58,119 nt of DNA from RGIG8244 sp045592785 (GCA_045592785.1 JAZNVL010000051.1:1-58119); one strand, 5' to 3'. Positions 33,860 to 44,050 are shown, counted from the first letter of the stretch. The notes: generated from the sequence alone by a model not told the origin. A program made the numbers and translations.

Positions 33860-36319
33860 TCAATCCAGTTTCCGGTAGAAGACAAGCTGTACGGAACGGG
33901 GTGACGGCATTTCGACCCGGTAATTCTGCAATTCGGCACCGGTCAGTTGCTTTGTTTCTCCGTTCCAGATCTCGATCTCATACCGTGCGGCGGGATCGAT
34001 CTTCTGCAGAGACAGGATCCGGCTGGATTCATCCCCCCGGGGACGGCGGAACGCAGCAAAATATCCTTCGCCGCATTCCGGGAGATCACACTGATACGCA
34101 TAGATATTCCGGTGGATCTCCGGATGTTCCGTGAGGGAATACCAGTTGCCCTTATAATATTTCCGGGTCCGTTTGACCGTGGCAAGCGAACGGCGCAGCC
34201 AGTCCATATCGATATCGTATTTATCCTCGAAACTGTATGTGGAACCGCCGGTGATCATGCCGGAGAACATGGCGTAATCATCCCGGTCCGCAATGGTGGT
34301 CCCGCCGCTCTGGAGCGGGACCCAGCAGGCAAGTGAATCACTCATCACCTGATTGGTCTCGGAGGCATCATACCAGGGACGTCCCAGCATATCGGAACGC
34401 CAGAGACAGATACTCCGGGAACATGCCTCAAAGTCAAGACGCCGTCCGCCGCTGGCACAGTTATCAATGAGCAGTCCGGGATATTCGGCAAGAAGGGTAT
34501 CCCAGAACCGGTAAAGTCCGGCAATGTGTTTCATCTCGTTCACGCCCACACGGTCCGGGGCATCGTTGTCACGCCAGTGATCGCGGGGATTGAGGTTGAA
34601 GTCCTGACGGTAATATTCCAGTCCATGTTCGCGGAACATGGTTCGCACCTGTTCCAACGCCCAGTCTACCGCCTCCGGGATCCCGAAGTTCAAAAGAAGA
34701 CGGGTCGATGGGCTGACATTCCGGGGCATGAGGATCCATTCCGGATGTTCCTGCGCGACCGGGGTCTGCCGCATGACGCGTTCGATCTCAAACCAGAGCA
34801 TGAATTTCAACCCGGCTTTCCGTGCCGCCTCTCCGATCGGCTTGAAGCCCTCCGGATGGGCACCGTGATTGATGGCCCAGTTCCCCACATGGAGTGCCCA
34901 GTCGCTCTGGACAAATTCGCTTTCGGAAACGGGGCGGTCCGGACCATACCATCCGGCATCGATCCAGTAGATGTCATATCCCGGTTTTTCTCTTGCGAGC
35001 ATATCCAGATATTTCAAATGCTTTTCCGTCTTGTCACCGCCCCAGGTGGAGTAGGAAATGGGCACATCCATCACCGTACCGTCCGCATTCCGCGGCGTAT
35101 GATATTTCAGCATGAAATGACGGAACTGATTCATCCCGTCCGCCACGCTCAAACCGTCCCGGTGGTGCAGAAGCATGGAGACCTGCCGCAATGTTTCCCC
35201 AGGCAGGACACGGAAATGGGTTTCCGGCATCCCCGCCTGAACATTGATGTTGTGACTTGAAGTATAAAAATCCGCGCACCATTCTCCGGACCAGCCCACC
35301 GCCAGATTCACGCCCTGCTCTTCCGTCTCGTCGATCCCGAAATAGGGCAGCCAGGTCCCCGAACTGCGGGCTTCATTCGCATCCATCCGGATATGATCCT
35401 CCGGATAACGCGGACGCAACATCACGCGTTCCGTCACGAAATCGCTCTGCTGACTCTGACTGCCGAACGTGCGGCGCAGTGTCACTCCGGCAGGCAGATA
35501 ATGCGCCGAGAAACCGCTCTTCATTTTTGTATAACCGTAAGTATCCTTCTCCAGATCCAGATCAAGATCAAGTGATTTGAAATTGCTGACGATCCTGCTG
35601 GGTTTATCCGATGTATTCAACAATTCCGGCAGCCATTCGATCACAGGAAAATCCTTGTATGCCGTGATCGTTGTACGGAGGGTCAATGCGCCATCCGCCG
35701 TCGTCTCCTCCGTAATAATTTTTTGAAAATCCGGTGTATCACTGACAAGCGTCATCGTGGAAACTGCCGCATGGAAAGGCAGACCGTCATAATCGAATGT
35801 GTTGATCGGAAAACGATTGTTGCGGAATTCATTGCTCCGCAGTACCCGGCCGTCGTCCAGTGTCACCCGGACTTCTCCCCAGACTGCGTTGGCATAGGTC
35901 CAGGCGGTCTCCGATGCACCGTCAGCGGTGGTGCGGATCACAAATTCGCTGCAGGCGGGAAGTTCCGCCGAAAAAGGGACGGGATCATCCAGACAGGGGA
36001 TCACATCCGATTTCGCAAGGACATTGCCCTCCATATCTTCCAGAGAATACACGATACGTCCATCCGGATTGCTGGTCAGCCCCAGCTGCGCTTCAAACTT
36101 CACCGCTCTGCCCGGCACACGGACAATATGTTTGCTGTCGGCATGATCGCCCCAGCCGTCCGTAAACAGGATCGCACCCACATACATCGGTTGTCTGGCA
36201 ACACCGTAACCGATCCCGAGACTTTTGCCCCAGCCGACTTCGACGGTGGTGATCTCCGGTATATTTTCCCGTTCCAGCAGAACGGATTTCAAATCAGAAT
36301 AGAGGTTTTTGAAAAACAT
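33860..36319 (-). CDS. Alpha-galactosidase, glycoside hydrolase family 36
   Basis: An 819-residue protein with the GH36 layout: N-terminal beta-supersandwich (about 1-330), (beta/alpha)8 barrel (about 340-690), C-terminal beta domain. The nucleophile Asp is in YYRQDFNL (about 572) and the acid/base Asp in LWRSDMLG (about 642), after the substrate-binding NCASGGRRLD motif. There is no signal peptide, so it likely cleaves alpha-galactosides inside the cell. ATG 36319 has AAGGAG 8 nt upstream. It has its own promoter. Confidence 0.9.
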   Translation of the reverse strand: MFFKNLYSDLKSVLLERENIPEITTVEVGWGKSLGIGYGVARQPMYVGAILFTDGWGDHADSKHIVRVPGRAVKFEAQLGLTSNPDGRIVYSLEDMEGNVLAKSDVIPCLDDPVPFSAELPACSEFVIRTTADGASETAWTYANAVWGEVRVTLDDGRVLRSNEFRNNRFPINTFDYDGLPFHAAVSTMTLVSDTPDFQKIITEETTADGALTLRTTITAYKDFPVIEWLPELLNTSDKPSRIVSNFKSLDLDLDLEKDTYGYTKMKSGFSAHYLPAGVTLRRTFGSQSQQSDFVTERVMLRPRYPEDHIRMDANEARSSGTWLPYFGIDETEEQGVNLAVGWSGEWCADFYTSSHNINVQAGMPETHFRVLPGETLRQVSMLLHHRDGLSVADGMNQFRHFMLKYHTPRNADGTVMDVPISYSTWGGDKTEKHLKYLDMLAREKPGYDIYWIDAGWYGPDRPVSESEFVQSDWALHVGNWAINHGAHPEGFKPIGEAARKAGLKFMLWFEIERVMRQTPVAQEHPEWILMPRNVSPSTRLLLNFGIPEAVDWALEQVRTMFREHGLEYYRQDFNLNPRDHWRDNDAPDRVGVNEMKHIAGLYRFWDTLLAEYPGLLIDNCASGGRRLDFEACSRSICLWRSDMLGRPWYDASETNQVMSDSLACWVPLQSGGTTIADRDDYAMFSGMITGGSTYSFEDKYDIDMDWLRRSLATVKRTRKYYKGNWYSLTEHPEIHRNIYAYQCDLPECGEGYFAAFRRPRGDESSRILSLQKIDPAARYEIEIWNGETKQLTGAELQNYRVEMPSPRSVQLVFYRKLD

Positions 36320-36361
36320 GATAGATTCTCCTTCAAATAAGTGTTTTGGATTCCGGAACAT

Positions 36362-36389
36362 ACCATAATGCAGGAATTTGCTTTTTCAA
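36362..36389 (-). promoter_or_regulatory. Probable promoter of GH36 gene
   Basis: On the minus strand: TTGAAA (36384-36389), 16 bp, TATGGT (36362-36367), about 43 bp before the ATG. Confidence 0.45.
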
Positions 36390-36434
36390 TGAACGCAATC
36401 ACTTTTTTCATGAATAAAATAACTGAAAAATCGG

Positions 36435-36507
36435 GTAGGAGGTTGCACCTTATTGGTGCGACCGTCCTCTCACACCACCGTATGTGCCGTTCGGCATACG
36501 GCGGTTC
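36435..36507 (-). ncRNA. Group II intron domains V and VI
   Basis: On the minus strand from 36507: GAACCGCCGTATGCCGAACG followed by GCACATACGGTGGT forms the domain V hairpin (GCCGTATG...CATACGGTGG). It is followed by GTGAGAGGACGG and a domain VI stem GGT-GCACC / GGTGC-ACC with an unpaired A, the expected branch-point position. It ends in CCTCCTAC at 36435, with the usual 3' AY ending nearby. Confidence 0.82.
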
Positions 36508-36784
36508 AACAATTTGAGTGAAGTGTAATATATCGTTTTAAGATATCGTCATATCCTGGATACTCAAGTTGCTTATTGGTGATTGTAGTGGTCATTATCC
36601 AAACACCGGCTATACGCCAAATGCCCAAACGGGTATTTGCCCACTCCCACGCTTTTGAGCGGGAAACTCCATATCTCTGCAAGTTCTCGAATCGGCATTT
36701 GATGCGTTTCCATTGCTTCCAGATATACGCACGGATTTTTCGACTTATAAGCCCATTCATTCTTTGAATAAAACTGATTTTCAT
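36506..36784 (-). pseudogene. C-terminal fragment of group II intron reverse transcriptase/maturase
   Basis: A 92-codon frame whose residues about 10-90 match the maturase (X/C-terminal) end of bacterial group II intron proteins: ISRKIRAYIWKQWKR, WANTRLGIWRIAGV and the terminal tyrosine-rich ERY-like segment (DILKRYITLH). The RT domains are absent. The stop codon overlaps the first bases of domain V, as is usual in this intron class. The apparent ATG at 36784 is unlikely to be a real start. Confidence 0.88.
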
Positions 36785-36888
36785 TTATGTATTTTCATTT
36801 CGAGACAATTTAGTGCATATAATGCCGTTTGTCAACTGTAATTTTGTTGCATTTTATTGTCATTTTGTGATATTTTAAAAGAAAAAAA

Positions 36889-36915
36889 ACTGCCGCGCAA
36901 CAATCACGCGGCAGT
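36889..36915 (-). terminator. Terminator of transketolase gene
   Basis: ACTGCCGCG (36889-36897) pairs perfectly with CGCGGCAGT (36907-36915). On the minus strand it is followed by a run of T, 33 bp after the tkt stop. The plus strand also has TTTTTG after it, so it may be bidirectional. Confidence 0.9.
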
Positions 36916-36947
36916 TTTTGAGATCTTTTTGCGTTCCGGAAAAGGGA

Positions 36948-38933
36948 TCAGCCGAGATATGCCTGAACCTTTTCTGCAACGGCTTCTGCGGTGAACCCGA
37001 ATTCCTTGGCAAGGACTTTGTACGGGGCAGATGCGCCGAAGTGATCCAGACCGATCGCCAGACCTTCCAGACCGATGAACTGGTACCACATGGCGGTACG
37101 GGCAGCTTCAATGGAGACACGTTTCGTGCAGCTGGGCGGCAGAACGGAATCACGATATGCTTTATCCTGTTTTTCGAAGGTTTCCATGGAGGGCACGGAA
37201 ACCACGCGGACTTTCTTGCCAGCCTGACGGAGGATCGCAGCGGCATCCAGAGCCAGGTTCACTTCGGAACCGGAAGCCATCAGGATCACTTCGAAACCTT
37301 CTTCGCAGGAGAGAACGTATGCACCCTTGGTCACGTCGATCTTCTTCGCCAGTTCGGGGGAGAAGGGACGCAGATCCTGACGGGTCAGCATCATGGCGGC
37401 GGGGCCGTTGCCTTTGAGAGCGGCAGCCCAGCAGTGTGCGACTTCGTTGGCTTCCGCCGGACGGTACACGGTCACGCCGGGGATGCTGCGGAGCATGGCG
37501 AGCTGTTCGATGGGTTCGTGTGTGGGACCGTCTTCCCCGACATAGAAGGAGTCATGGGTGAAGATATACATCTGGTGCAGGTTCTGGATGCTTGCCAGAC
37601 GGATCGCGGGCTTCATGTAGTCAGAGAACACAGCGAAGGTGGAGGTGTAGGGGATGGTGGTTCCGAAGAGAGCCATACCATTGCCTGCCATACCCATTTC
37701 CAGTTCGCGGATCCCGAAGTGCATGTTACGGCCTGCACGGTTTTCCACAGAGAACGCAGGTTCGTTCTTGATGTCACTCTTGGTGGAGGGAGCCAGGTCA
37801 GCGGCACCGCCGGTGAACGCAGGGACCAGTTCCGCGATCTTCTGCAGGATGGTTCCGGAAGATGCACGGGAAGCGACCGGCTTATCCACGGGAGCGGCAG
37901 CAAGGAGCTGTTCCAGAATGTCGGCGGGGACCGTTTTTTCGGTGAGAGCGGTGTAGAGTTCTTTCTTGCCGGAGGAAGCGACGAAGGTCTGGAAAGCAGC
38001 TTCGGCGGCTTCGGCTTCTTTCACGAGTTCAGCCTGACGGGCAGCGAGGAAATCGGTGACTTCCGCCGGGACTGTGAACGGGGGTTCCGTCCAGCCGAGA
38101 TTGAGTTTCGTTGCGGCGAGTTCTTCTTCACCCAGGGGTTCGCCGTGGGAATTGGCTTTGCCCTGTTTGTTGGGGGAACCGAACCCGATGGAGGTTTTGC
38201 CGATGATGATGGTGGGACGGCCGTCGGAAACAACCGCTTCCGCCAGAGCTTTATCCACCTGTTCGATGTTATTGGCATCGGCGCAGTTGATCACGCGCCA
38301 TCCGAAGGAAGCGAAACGCGCACCCACATCTTCGCTGAACGCGATGGAGGTATTGCCTTCGATGGTGATGGTGTTGCTGTCATAGAAAAGAACGATGTTA
38401 TCCAGTTTCAGGTGTCCGGCGAGGGAAGCAGCTTCGGAGCTGTTGCCTTCCATCATGCAGCCGTCACCGGAGAGCACGAACATTTTCGGGGCGAAAACGC
38501 TTTCCGCACCCATACGGGCGGCGAACTGTTTGGCGGCGATCGCCATACCCACAGCGGAACCGAAACCGCTGCCCAGAGGACCGGTGGTCACGTCCACACC
38601 GGCTGTGTGACCGAATTCCGGATGTCCGGGAGTTTTGCTGCCCCACTGACGGAAGTTTTTGATTTCTTCCATGGAGAGGCCGTACCCGAAGAGGTGCAGC
38701 AGGGAGTAGATCAGCATGGAGCCGTGGCCCGCAGAAAGAATGAACCGGTCACGTCCCAGCCAGGATGCGTTCTGGGGATTGTGACGCATGTACTTGTACC
38801 AGAGGACCATGGCGTAATCGGCACAGCCCATGGGCATACCGGGATGTCCGGATTTTGCTTTCTGGATCGCTTCGGCGGAGAGAATGCGGATGGTATCCGC
38901 GGCGAGACGGAGTTTCTGATAATTTTCAGACAT
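36948..38933 (-). CDS. tkt: Transketolase
   Basis: A 661-residue thiamine-diphosphate enzyme of the pentose phosphate pathway. It carries GHPGMPMGCA, the ThDP motif GDGCMMEGNSSEA (about 150-162), the catalytic HDSFYVGEDGPTHEPIEQL segment in the middle domain and a complete C-terminal domain. The length is standard. ATG 38933 has TAAGGA upstream. Monocistronic, ended by a strong terminator. It is divergent from the exported unknown at 39132. Confidence 0.96.
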   Translation of the reverse strand: MSENYQKLRLAADTIRILSAEAIQKAKSGHPGMPMGCADYAMVLWYKYMRHNPQNASWLGRDRFILSAGHGSMLIYSLLHLFGYGLSMEEIKNFRQWGSKTPGHPEFGHTAGVDVTTGPLGSGFGSAVGMAIAAKQFAARMGAESVFAPKMFVLSGDGCMMEGNSSEAASLAGHLKLDNIVLFYDSNTITIEGNTSIAFSEDVGARFASFGWRVINCADANNIEQVDKALAEAVVSDGRPTIIIGKTSIGFGSPNKQGKANSHGEPLGEEELAATKLNLGWTEPPFTVPAEVTDFLAARQAELVKEAEAAEAAFQTFVASSGKKELYTALTEKTVPADILEQLLAAAPVDKPVASRASSGTILQKIAELVPAFTGGAADLAPSTKSDIKNEPAFSVENRAGRNMHFGIRELEMGMAGNGMALFGTTIPYTSTFAVFSDYMKPAIRLASIQNLHQMYIFTHDSFYVGEDGPTHEPIEQLAMLRSIPGVTVYRPAEANEVAHCWAAALKGNGPAAMMLTRQDLRPFSPELAKKIDVTKGAYVLSCEEGFEVILMASGSEVNLALDAAAILRQAGKKVRVVSVPSMETFEKQDKAYRDSVLPPSCTKRVSIEAARTAMWYQFIGLEGLAIGLDHFGASAPYKVLAKEFGFTAEAVAEKVQAYLG

Positions 38934-39046
38934 GTTCGTTCCTTACTTGATTGTTTTAGGGTTAACAGATACTCTAATAAAGTACCACAATTTTCCGAAA
39001 AAACAAGCCGTTGACGGCAAATTTTATGATTTTTTTACTTTTCCAC

Positions 39047-39075
39047 TTGCTTTTCTGCACTCTCAAACGTATATT
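39047..39075 (+). promoter_or_regulatory. Promoter of exported unknown gene
   Basis: TTGCTT (39047-39052), 17 bp, TATATT (39070-39075), about 57 bp before the ATG at 39132. Confidence 0.6.
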
Positions 39076-39131
39076 ATTGCCATTTGACCCGCTATATTCT
39101 TAAACCTGATGCAATAGAAAGTTAAGTATTT

Positions 39132-39800
39132 ATGAAATCTCTTTCCGCTTTATTCGCCGCGCTCCTTCTCATGATTCCCTTTGCTCTTCCGGCACAGGAG
39201 GGCGAACGTTCCGCCCCGAACATTGCCGCACTCACCGCGGATATTCTGAAAAAATCCCACGGGGAACAGTTCCAGAACCGCCCTGCCCTCAACGATTATT
39301 CCGATTTTGATCTGGAAAATACCCAGATCAAACAGTATCTTTCCACCGTTCAGGGGGAAAAGCCTCTCGCCAGAGAAAAACGCAGGATCAAACTGATCGC
39401 CTCCATCAAGTTAAATCTGATCCGCGCAATGGAACGGAATCCTTACAACGGTCCCATACAATTCCGCAGAGGCGGGAGCAAACGGGGTGTCATCGCGCTG
39501 GCAAATGAAAATAATTTCCGCATCAAAGGAAAACGTCGTGGAAAAGATTACAAATGGGAGACCATCACCCCGCTTCAGCTCGCCCGGATGAGTGAATATT
39601 ATGCCGATCAGAAGACAAAACTCAAAGGCGCAAAAACCGCCGGAATGAAAGATGATGCCGCAAGACAGCTCATCGCCGCCGCCGTGATCTGTGACTGGTA
39701 TGGCGATTACGACAACGCAGTGAAATTCGTCAAGAAAGCCGCTTCCCTTGCCCAGGATGAAAAAGTCAAAAACCTGGCGGAGGCTCTCTTTCTGGATTAA
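39132..39800 (+). CDS. Exported protein of unknown function
   Basis: A 222-residue protein. A clear Sec signal peptide (MKSLSALFAALLLMIPFALPAQ, cleavage near ALPAQ-EG) leads to a basic, helix-rich mature part. Residues 160-222 look like TPR-type helices (YADQKTKLKGAKTAGMKDDA and YGDYDNAVKFVKKAASLAQD). The middle (about 85-150) contains many Arg/Lys and a Gly-rich FRRGGSKRGV stretch. I do not recognise a family. It has its own promoter and no operon partner. Confidence 0.7.
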   Translation: MKSLSALFAALLLMIPFALPAQEGERSAPNIAALTADILKKSHGEQFQNRPALNDYSDFDLENTQIKQYLSTVQGEKPLAREKRRIKLIASIKLNLIRAMERNPYNGPIQFRRGGSKRGVIALANENNFRIKGKRRGKDYKWETITPLQLARMSEYYADQKTKLKGAKTAGMKDDAARQLIAAAVICDWYGDYDNAVKFVKKAASLAQDEKVKNLAEALFLD

Positions 39801-39879
39801 CGCATCCCTGTCCCCGAAAATTAAACCCGTTCCATTTCAAAATCATACATACACTTTCGAGTTTTTTTTGATTTTCCGC

Positions 39880-39908
39880 TTGACGAAATGGATTTCCGGG
39901 GTTATATT
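39880..39908 (+). promoter_or_regulatory. Promoter of parE-parC
   Basis: TTGACG (39880-39885), 17 bp, TATATT (39903-39908), about 47 bp before the parE ATG. Confidence 0.75.
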
Positions 39909-39955
39909 GTGGGATTAATCAATATCTATATACAGCGAAGCTATGGTGCAAGGAA

Positions 39956-41791
39956 ATGACCGAAGAAAATGAGGATATGCTCGCCATCCCTTCCGGGAAA
40001 GGCGGCAATTATGACGAAAAATCGATCCAGACTCTGGATCATTTGACACATATCCGGCAGAGACCCGGCATGTATATCGGGCGTATGGGCGATGGCTCTC
40101 ATCCCGATGACGGGATCTATGTCATGTTCAAAGAAGTGGTGGATAACGCCGTGGACGAGTTCATTATGGGCTGCGGACGCCGTATTGATATCGCCATTGA
40201 CGAGACAACGTTCGTGATCCGGGACTACGGTCGCGGGATCCCGCTGGGTAAACTGGTGGAGTGTGTCTCCCAGATCAATACCGGCGGTAAATTCAATTCC
40301 GAAGCATTTCAGTTCTCTGTGGGTATGAACGGGGTCGGCACCAAAGCCGTCAATGCGCTCTCCGAATATTTCAAAGTGGAATCCTTCCGCGACGGCAAGT
40401 TCCGCGCCGCCGAATTCAAGGAGGGAAAACTCCAGAACGAATACAGCGGTTCCACCGAAGAACGGAACGGGACACGGGTGACGTTCACCCCCGATGCCAC
40501 GCTTTTCCCGAAATACCAGATCCGGCTGGAAGAAGTGGAAAAACGGCTCTGGATGTACGCCTGGCTCAACAGCGGACTCTCCCTTTATCTCAATAATCAG
40601 CGGTATTACTCCAAAAACGGTCTGCTGGACCTCATCAATGACAAGTTGGAAGAGGGCGCAGGGCTTTACCCCGTGATCCATTACAAGGACAACACCCTGG
40701 AATTCGCGTTCTGTCACACCCCGGATACCGGCGAAAAATACTATTCCTTCGTCAACGGACAATATACCTCCGACGGCGGAACTCATCTTTCCGCTTTCAA
40801 AGGCGCCATCACGCGCGCCGTGAACGAACACTTCAACAAGAACTTCGATGCCAAGGACCTGCGTGACGGGATCATCGGGTCCGTGGCGGTGAAGATCCAG
40901 GAACCGCTGTTCGAATCCCAGACAAAAAACAAACTGGGGAATACCGATGTCAAATACTGGATCGAAAACACCGTCAAGACCGCTTTGATCGACTGGATGC
41001 TGAAGCATCCCGAAGATGCCAACCTTCTGCTGGAAAAAGTCGTTCGGAATCAGGAGATCCGCAAGGAGATCCAGAAGGTCCAGAAAAAAGGCAAGGATAT
41101 GGCAAAACGGCTCAGTCTGCGGAACAGTAAACTCAAAGACTGCAAGCATCATTTCGGTGACCGCAGCAAGCTCGCCGAGGAAACCATGATCTTCCTCACC
41201 GAAGGGGACTCCGCCGGTTCCAGTATTGTGGAAAGCCGGAACCCGGATTATCAGGCGGTCTTCGCTCTCCGCGGGAAACCCTTCAATACCTACGGGAAAA
41301 AGCTGGAAGCCGTTTACACCAACGAAGAGCTTTACTACATCATGCGGACCCTCGACATCGAAGAGGATGTGGAAAATCTCCGGTATGCAAAAATCGTGAT
41401 CGCCACCGACGCCGACGTGGACGGACTTCATATCCGGAACCTGCTCATTACCTTCTTCCTCCAATACTTTGAAGCGCTGGTCCTTTCCGGACACCTCTAT
41501 ATTCTGGAAACCCCGCTCTTCCGGGTCCGCAACAAGGAAAAGACGTTCTACTGTTATTCCGAAGAAGAACGGGATGTCACCGCAAAGAAACTGGGCAAAT
41601 CCGCCGAGATCACCCGGTTCAAAGGGCTCGGGGAAATCTCTCCCAAAGAATTCGGACAGTTCATCGGGAAGGATATCCGGCTGGAAAAAGTGACCATCGA
41701 AAATACACGCGGGATCGCGGAAATGCTCCGGTTCTACATGGGAGCAAATGACGAAACCCGGTGGACTCATATTCAAAATAATCTGGTGTAA
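39956..41791 (+). CDS. parE: DNA topoisomerase IV subunit B (ParE-type)
   Basis: A 611-residue ATPase subunit of a type IIA topoisomerase. It has the GHKL ATP-binding motifs (EVVDNAVDE, IRDYGRGIP, GMNGVGTKAVNALS), the transducer domain, and the Toprim motifs TEGDSAGSS and DADVDGLHIR. The length and lack of insertions fit ParE better than GyrB, but the two cannot be fully separated by eye. The spacing of its AAGG to ATG is short (about 2 nt), so the start may be slightly different. It is 2 bp before parC. Confidence 0.88.
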   Translation: MTEENEDMLAIPSGKGGNYDEKSIQTLDHLTHIRQRPGMYIGRMGDGSHPDDGIYVMFKEVVDNAVDEFIMGCGRRIDIAIDETTFVIRDYGRGIPLGKLVECVSQINTGGKFNSEAFQFSVGMNGVGTKAVNALSEYFKVESFRDGKFRAAEFKEGKLQNEYSGSTEERNGTRVTFTPDATLFPKYQIRLEEVEKRLWMYAWLNSGLSLYLNNQRYYSKNGLLDLINDKLEEGAGLYPVIHYKDNTLEFAFCHTPDTGEKYYSFVNGQYTSDGGTHLSAFKGAITRAVNEHFNKNFDAKDLRDGIIGSVAVKIQEPLFESQTKNKLGNTDVKYWIENTVKTALIDWMLKHPEDANLLLEKVVRNQEIRKEIQKVQKKGKDMAKRLSLRNSKLKDCKHHFGDRSKLAEETMIFLTEGDSAGSSIVESRNPDYQAVFALRGKPFNTYGKKLEAVYTNEELYYIMRTLDIEEDVENLRYAKIVIATDADVDGLHIRNLLITFFLQYFEALVLSGHLYILETPLFRVRNKEKTFYCYSEEERDVTAKKLGKSAEITRFKGLGEISPKEFGQFIGKDIRLEKVTIENTRGIAEMLRFYMGANDETRWTHIQNNLV

Positions 41792-41793
41792 GC

Positions 41794-44049
41794 ATGATCG
41801 ACGACGAAATACAAAATATCGAAATTCCCGAAGAAGACGTTTCCGCAGAGGATGCCGTTCACCGCGAAGATGCCAATGCACATCTGCGCAATATGATGGA
41901 CCGCAACTTCATTGAATATGCGTCTTATGTTATCAAGGACCGGGCGATCCCGGATATCGACGACGGACTCAAACCCGTACAGCGGCGTATTCTCTGGACT
42001 CTTTTCGAAAAAGATAACGGGACCTTCCATAAAGTCGCCGGGATCATCGGCGAAACCATGAAGTATCACCCCCACGGCGATCAATCCATCGGCGATGCTC
42101 TGGTGAACCTGGCGAATAAAGACCTCTTCATCGAAAAACAGGGGTCCTTCGGCAGTATCATCCTCGGTACTCGCGCCGCAGCCGCACGTTATATCGAGTG
42201 CAGGCTCGCCGGATTGGCTCGGGAAGTCCTTTTCAATCGCGATATCACCGAATTCGTGGATTCCTACGACGGACGGAATCAGGAACCCGTTTGTCTGCCG
42301 TCCAAGATCCCGACTCTCCTTCTCATGGGGGCCGACGGGGTCGCCGTGGGTACAAAAACCAAGATCCTCCCCCACAACTTCGTGGAACTGCTCAATGCCC
42401 AAATCGCCATTTTGAACAACGAACCGTTCCAGCTCTATCCCGATTTCCCCCAGGGCGGCGATATGGACGTCACAAACTACGAAGACGGTCTGGGCAAAGT
42501 GGTCATCCGGGCGAAAATCGACATCGAAGGACGGAATCTGGTCATCAAAGAGATCCCCGCCGATACCGACACCGGACGACTCATGGATACCGTGGAAGCC
42601 GCAGTCAACAAGAACAAGATCAAGATCGCATCTTTCCACGATTACTCCACCGATGAAGTCAATATCCAGCTGGTCCCGCTTCGCGGTTATCCCCCTGAAA
42701 AGTGTCTCAACGCTCTCTATACTTATACCGATTGCCAGAAGAGCATTTCCTGCTCCTCCATGGTCATCTGCGATAACCGTCCGGAACGGATGACGGTCAG
42801 TGATATTCTCCGCCGGAACACCGAAAAGCTTCTGCAATACCTTAAATGGGAACTGCAGATCGAAGCCGGGAAGTGTCTGGATAAGATCCTGGTCCGCACC
42901 CTCGCACAGATCTTCATCGAAGAAGGTATTTACCGCCGCATTGAAAAATGCAAAAGCAAAGATGCCATGTTCCAGGAAGTCCGCACCGGGTTGGATAAGT
43001 TCAAAAAAGAATGGCAGCCTATCGTTCAGAGACTGTATGAGAACATCACCAACGGTCCCCGGATCATGCCCATGGAAAAGGCAGCCGAATTCCGTCTGGC
43101 ACAACTGGCGCAGGGCATCATCCCGGATTCCGAAATCGATTATCTGGTGGAGATCCCCATCCGCAGGATCGCCGCGTTCGAAGTGGATGCCAACCGGGAA
43201 CAGATCGAACTCCTCAACAAAACACTGGATACCGCCGAAAAGAACCTCAAACGTCTCAAAGCGTACGCCATCAAGTATATCCAGAACCTGATCAAGAAGT
43301 ACGGAGACCTCTTCCCCCGCAGAACAACCATCCATCTGGAAGGATTCGAGAAGATCGACAAACAGGCGGTCGCACTCAATAATATCCGCGTCGGCTGGGA
43401 TAAGAAAAACTGTTACATCGGCGTCAACGTCAAGAGCGATGACAGCATCATGTGCAATGAGTTCGACCACCTTCTCTGCGTGGAACGGACCGGGGAATAC
43501 AAGATCATCAACATCCCCGAAAAGATCTTTATCGACCGGCTGTACGAGTTCCGCAAGTATGACAAGGACACCGTTTTCGGCATCATCTATTCCGATAAGA
43601 AGACCGGAAAGAGTTATTATAAACGGACGAAAATCGATAAATTCATCACCGATAAGGAATACCGCATCTGCCCCGAAGGAACCAGACTGGAACTCATCAC
43701 ACCCAGACCCAATGCCGTGTATGAGATCCGTGTGGATACCCCCATCAAGGCAAGACAGGTCCAGGAACTCAATCTTATGGATGCACCTGTACGCGGTCCC
43801 AAAGCCGGCGGTGCCCCCATTTCCAACCGGAAACTCACCAAGGTGACATTCCTCCGTTATCTGGATGAAAATGAACCTGTCGGCGAAAACCCGCTCATTG
43901 ATGTGCCCCCCGATCCCCCTGCCCCCGCAGACGAAACGCCGGAAGTACCTCCTGTGCCCGTCGTGAAGAAGAAAAAGCCGGAACCATCCCCAGCGGAACC
44001 GGAAGATCGTGACGAAGATTTCGGGATCCAGCCGGATCTGGGCTTCTGA
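41794..44049 (+). CDS. parC: DNA topoisomerase IV subunit A (ParC-type)
   Basis: A 751-residue DNA-cleaving subunit. The N-terminal winged-helix/tower region carries YVIKDRAIPDIDDGLKPVQR and the active-site Tyr133 in RAAAARYIECRL. The C-terminal domain is shorter than in GyrA and lacks a clear GyrA box (QRRGGKG), consistent with ParC. The last ~45 residues are a Pro/Asp/Glu-rich tail with a KKKKPEP patch. It decatenates chromosomes with ParE. Nested inverted repeats follow the stop. Confidence 0.88.
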   Translation: MIDDEIQNIEIPEEDVSAEDAVHREDANAHLRNMMDRNFIEYASYVIKDRAIPDIDDGLKPVQRRILWTLFEKDNGTFHKVAGIIGETMKYHPHGDQSIGDALVNLANKDLFIEKQGSFGSIILGTRAAAARYIECRLAGLAREVLFNRDITEFVDSYDGRNQEPVCLPSKIPTLLLMGADGVAVGTKTKILPHNFVELLNAQIAILNNEPFQLYPDFPQGGDMDVTNYEDGLGKVVIRAKIDIEGRNLVIKEIPADTDTGRLMDTVEAAVNKNKIKIASFHDYSTDEVNIQLVPLRGYPPEKCLNALYTYTDCQKSISCSSMVICDNRPERMTVSDILRRNTEKLLQYLKWELQIEAGKCLDKILVRTLAQIFIEEGIYRRIEKCKSKDAMFQEVRTGLDKFKKEWQPIVQRLYENITNGPRIMPMEKAAEFRLAQLAQGIIPDSEIDYLVEIPIRRIAAFEVDANREQIELLNKTLDTAEKNLKRLKAYAIKYIQNLIKKYGDLFPRRTTIHLEGFEKIDKQAVALNNIRVGWDKKNCYIGVNVKSDDSIMCNEFDHLLCVERTGEYKIINIPEKIFIDRLYEFRKYDKDTVFGIIYSDKKTGKSYYKRTKIDKFITDKEYRICPEGTRLELITPRPNAVYEIRVDTPIKARQVQELNLMDAPVRGPKAGGAPISNRKLTKVTFLRYLDENEPVGENPLIDVPPDPPAPADETPEVPPVPVVKKKKPEPSPAEPEDRDEDFGIQPDLGF

Positions 44050-44050
44050 T

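Larger units (their letters stand above)
36435..36784 (-). mobile_element. Group II intron 3' remnant
   Basis: The fragment holds the last part of an intron-encoded maturase and the intron RNA domains V and VI. The 5' part (domains I-III, reverse transcriptase) is missing and the upstream edge near 36784 runs into AT-rich DNA. It lies in the gap between GH36 and transketolase, so it disrupts no visible gene today. It cannot splice or move by itself. Confidence 0.85.

Noticed and set aside
36362..36947. Gap considered as an insertion sequence
   Set aside because: No transposase or terminal inverted repeats; the maturase tail and domain V identify a group II intron relic instead.
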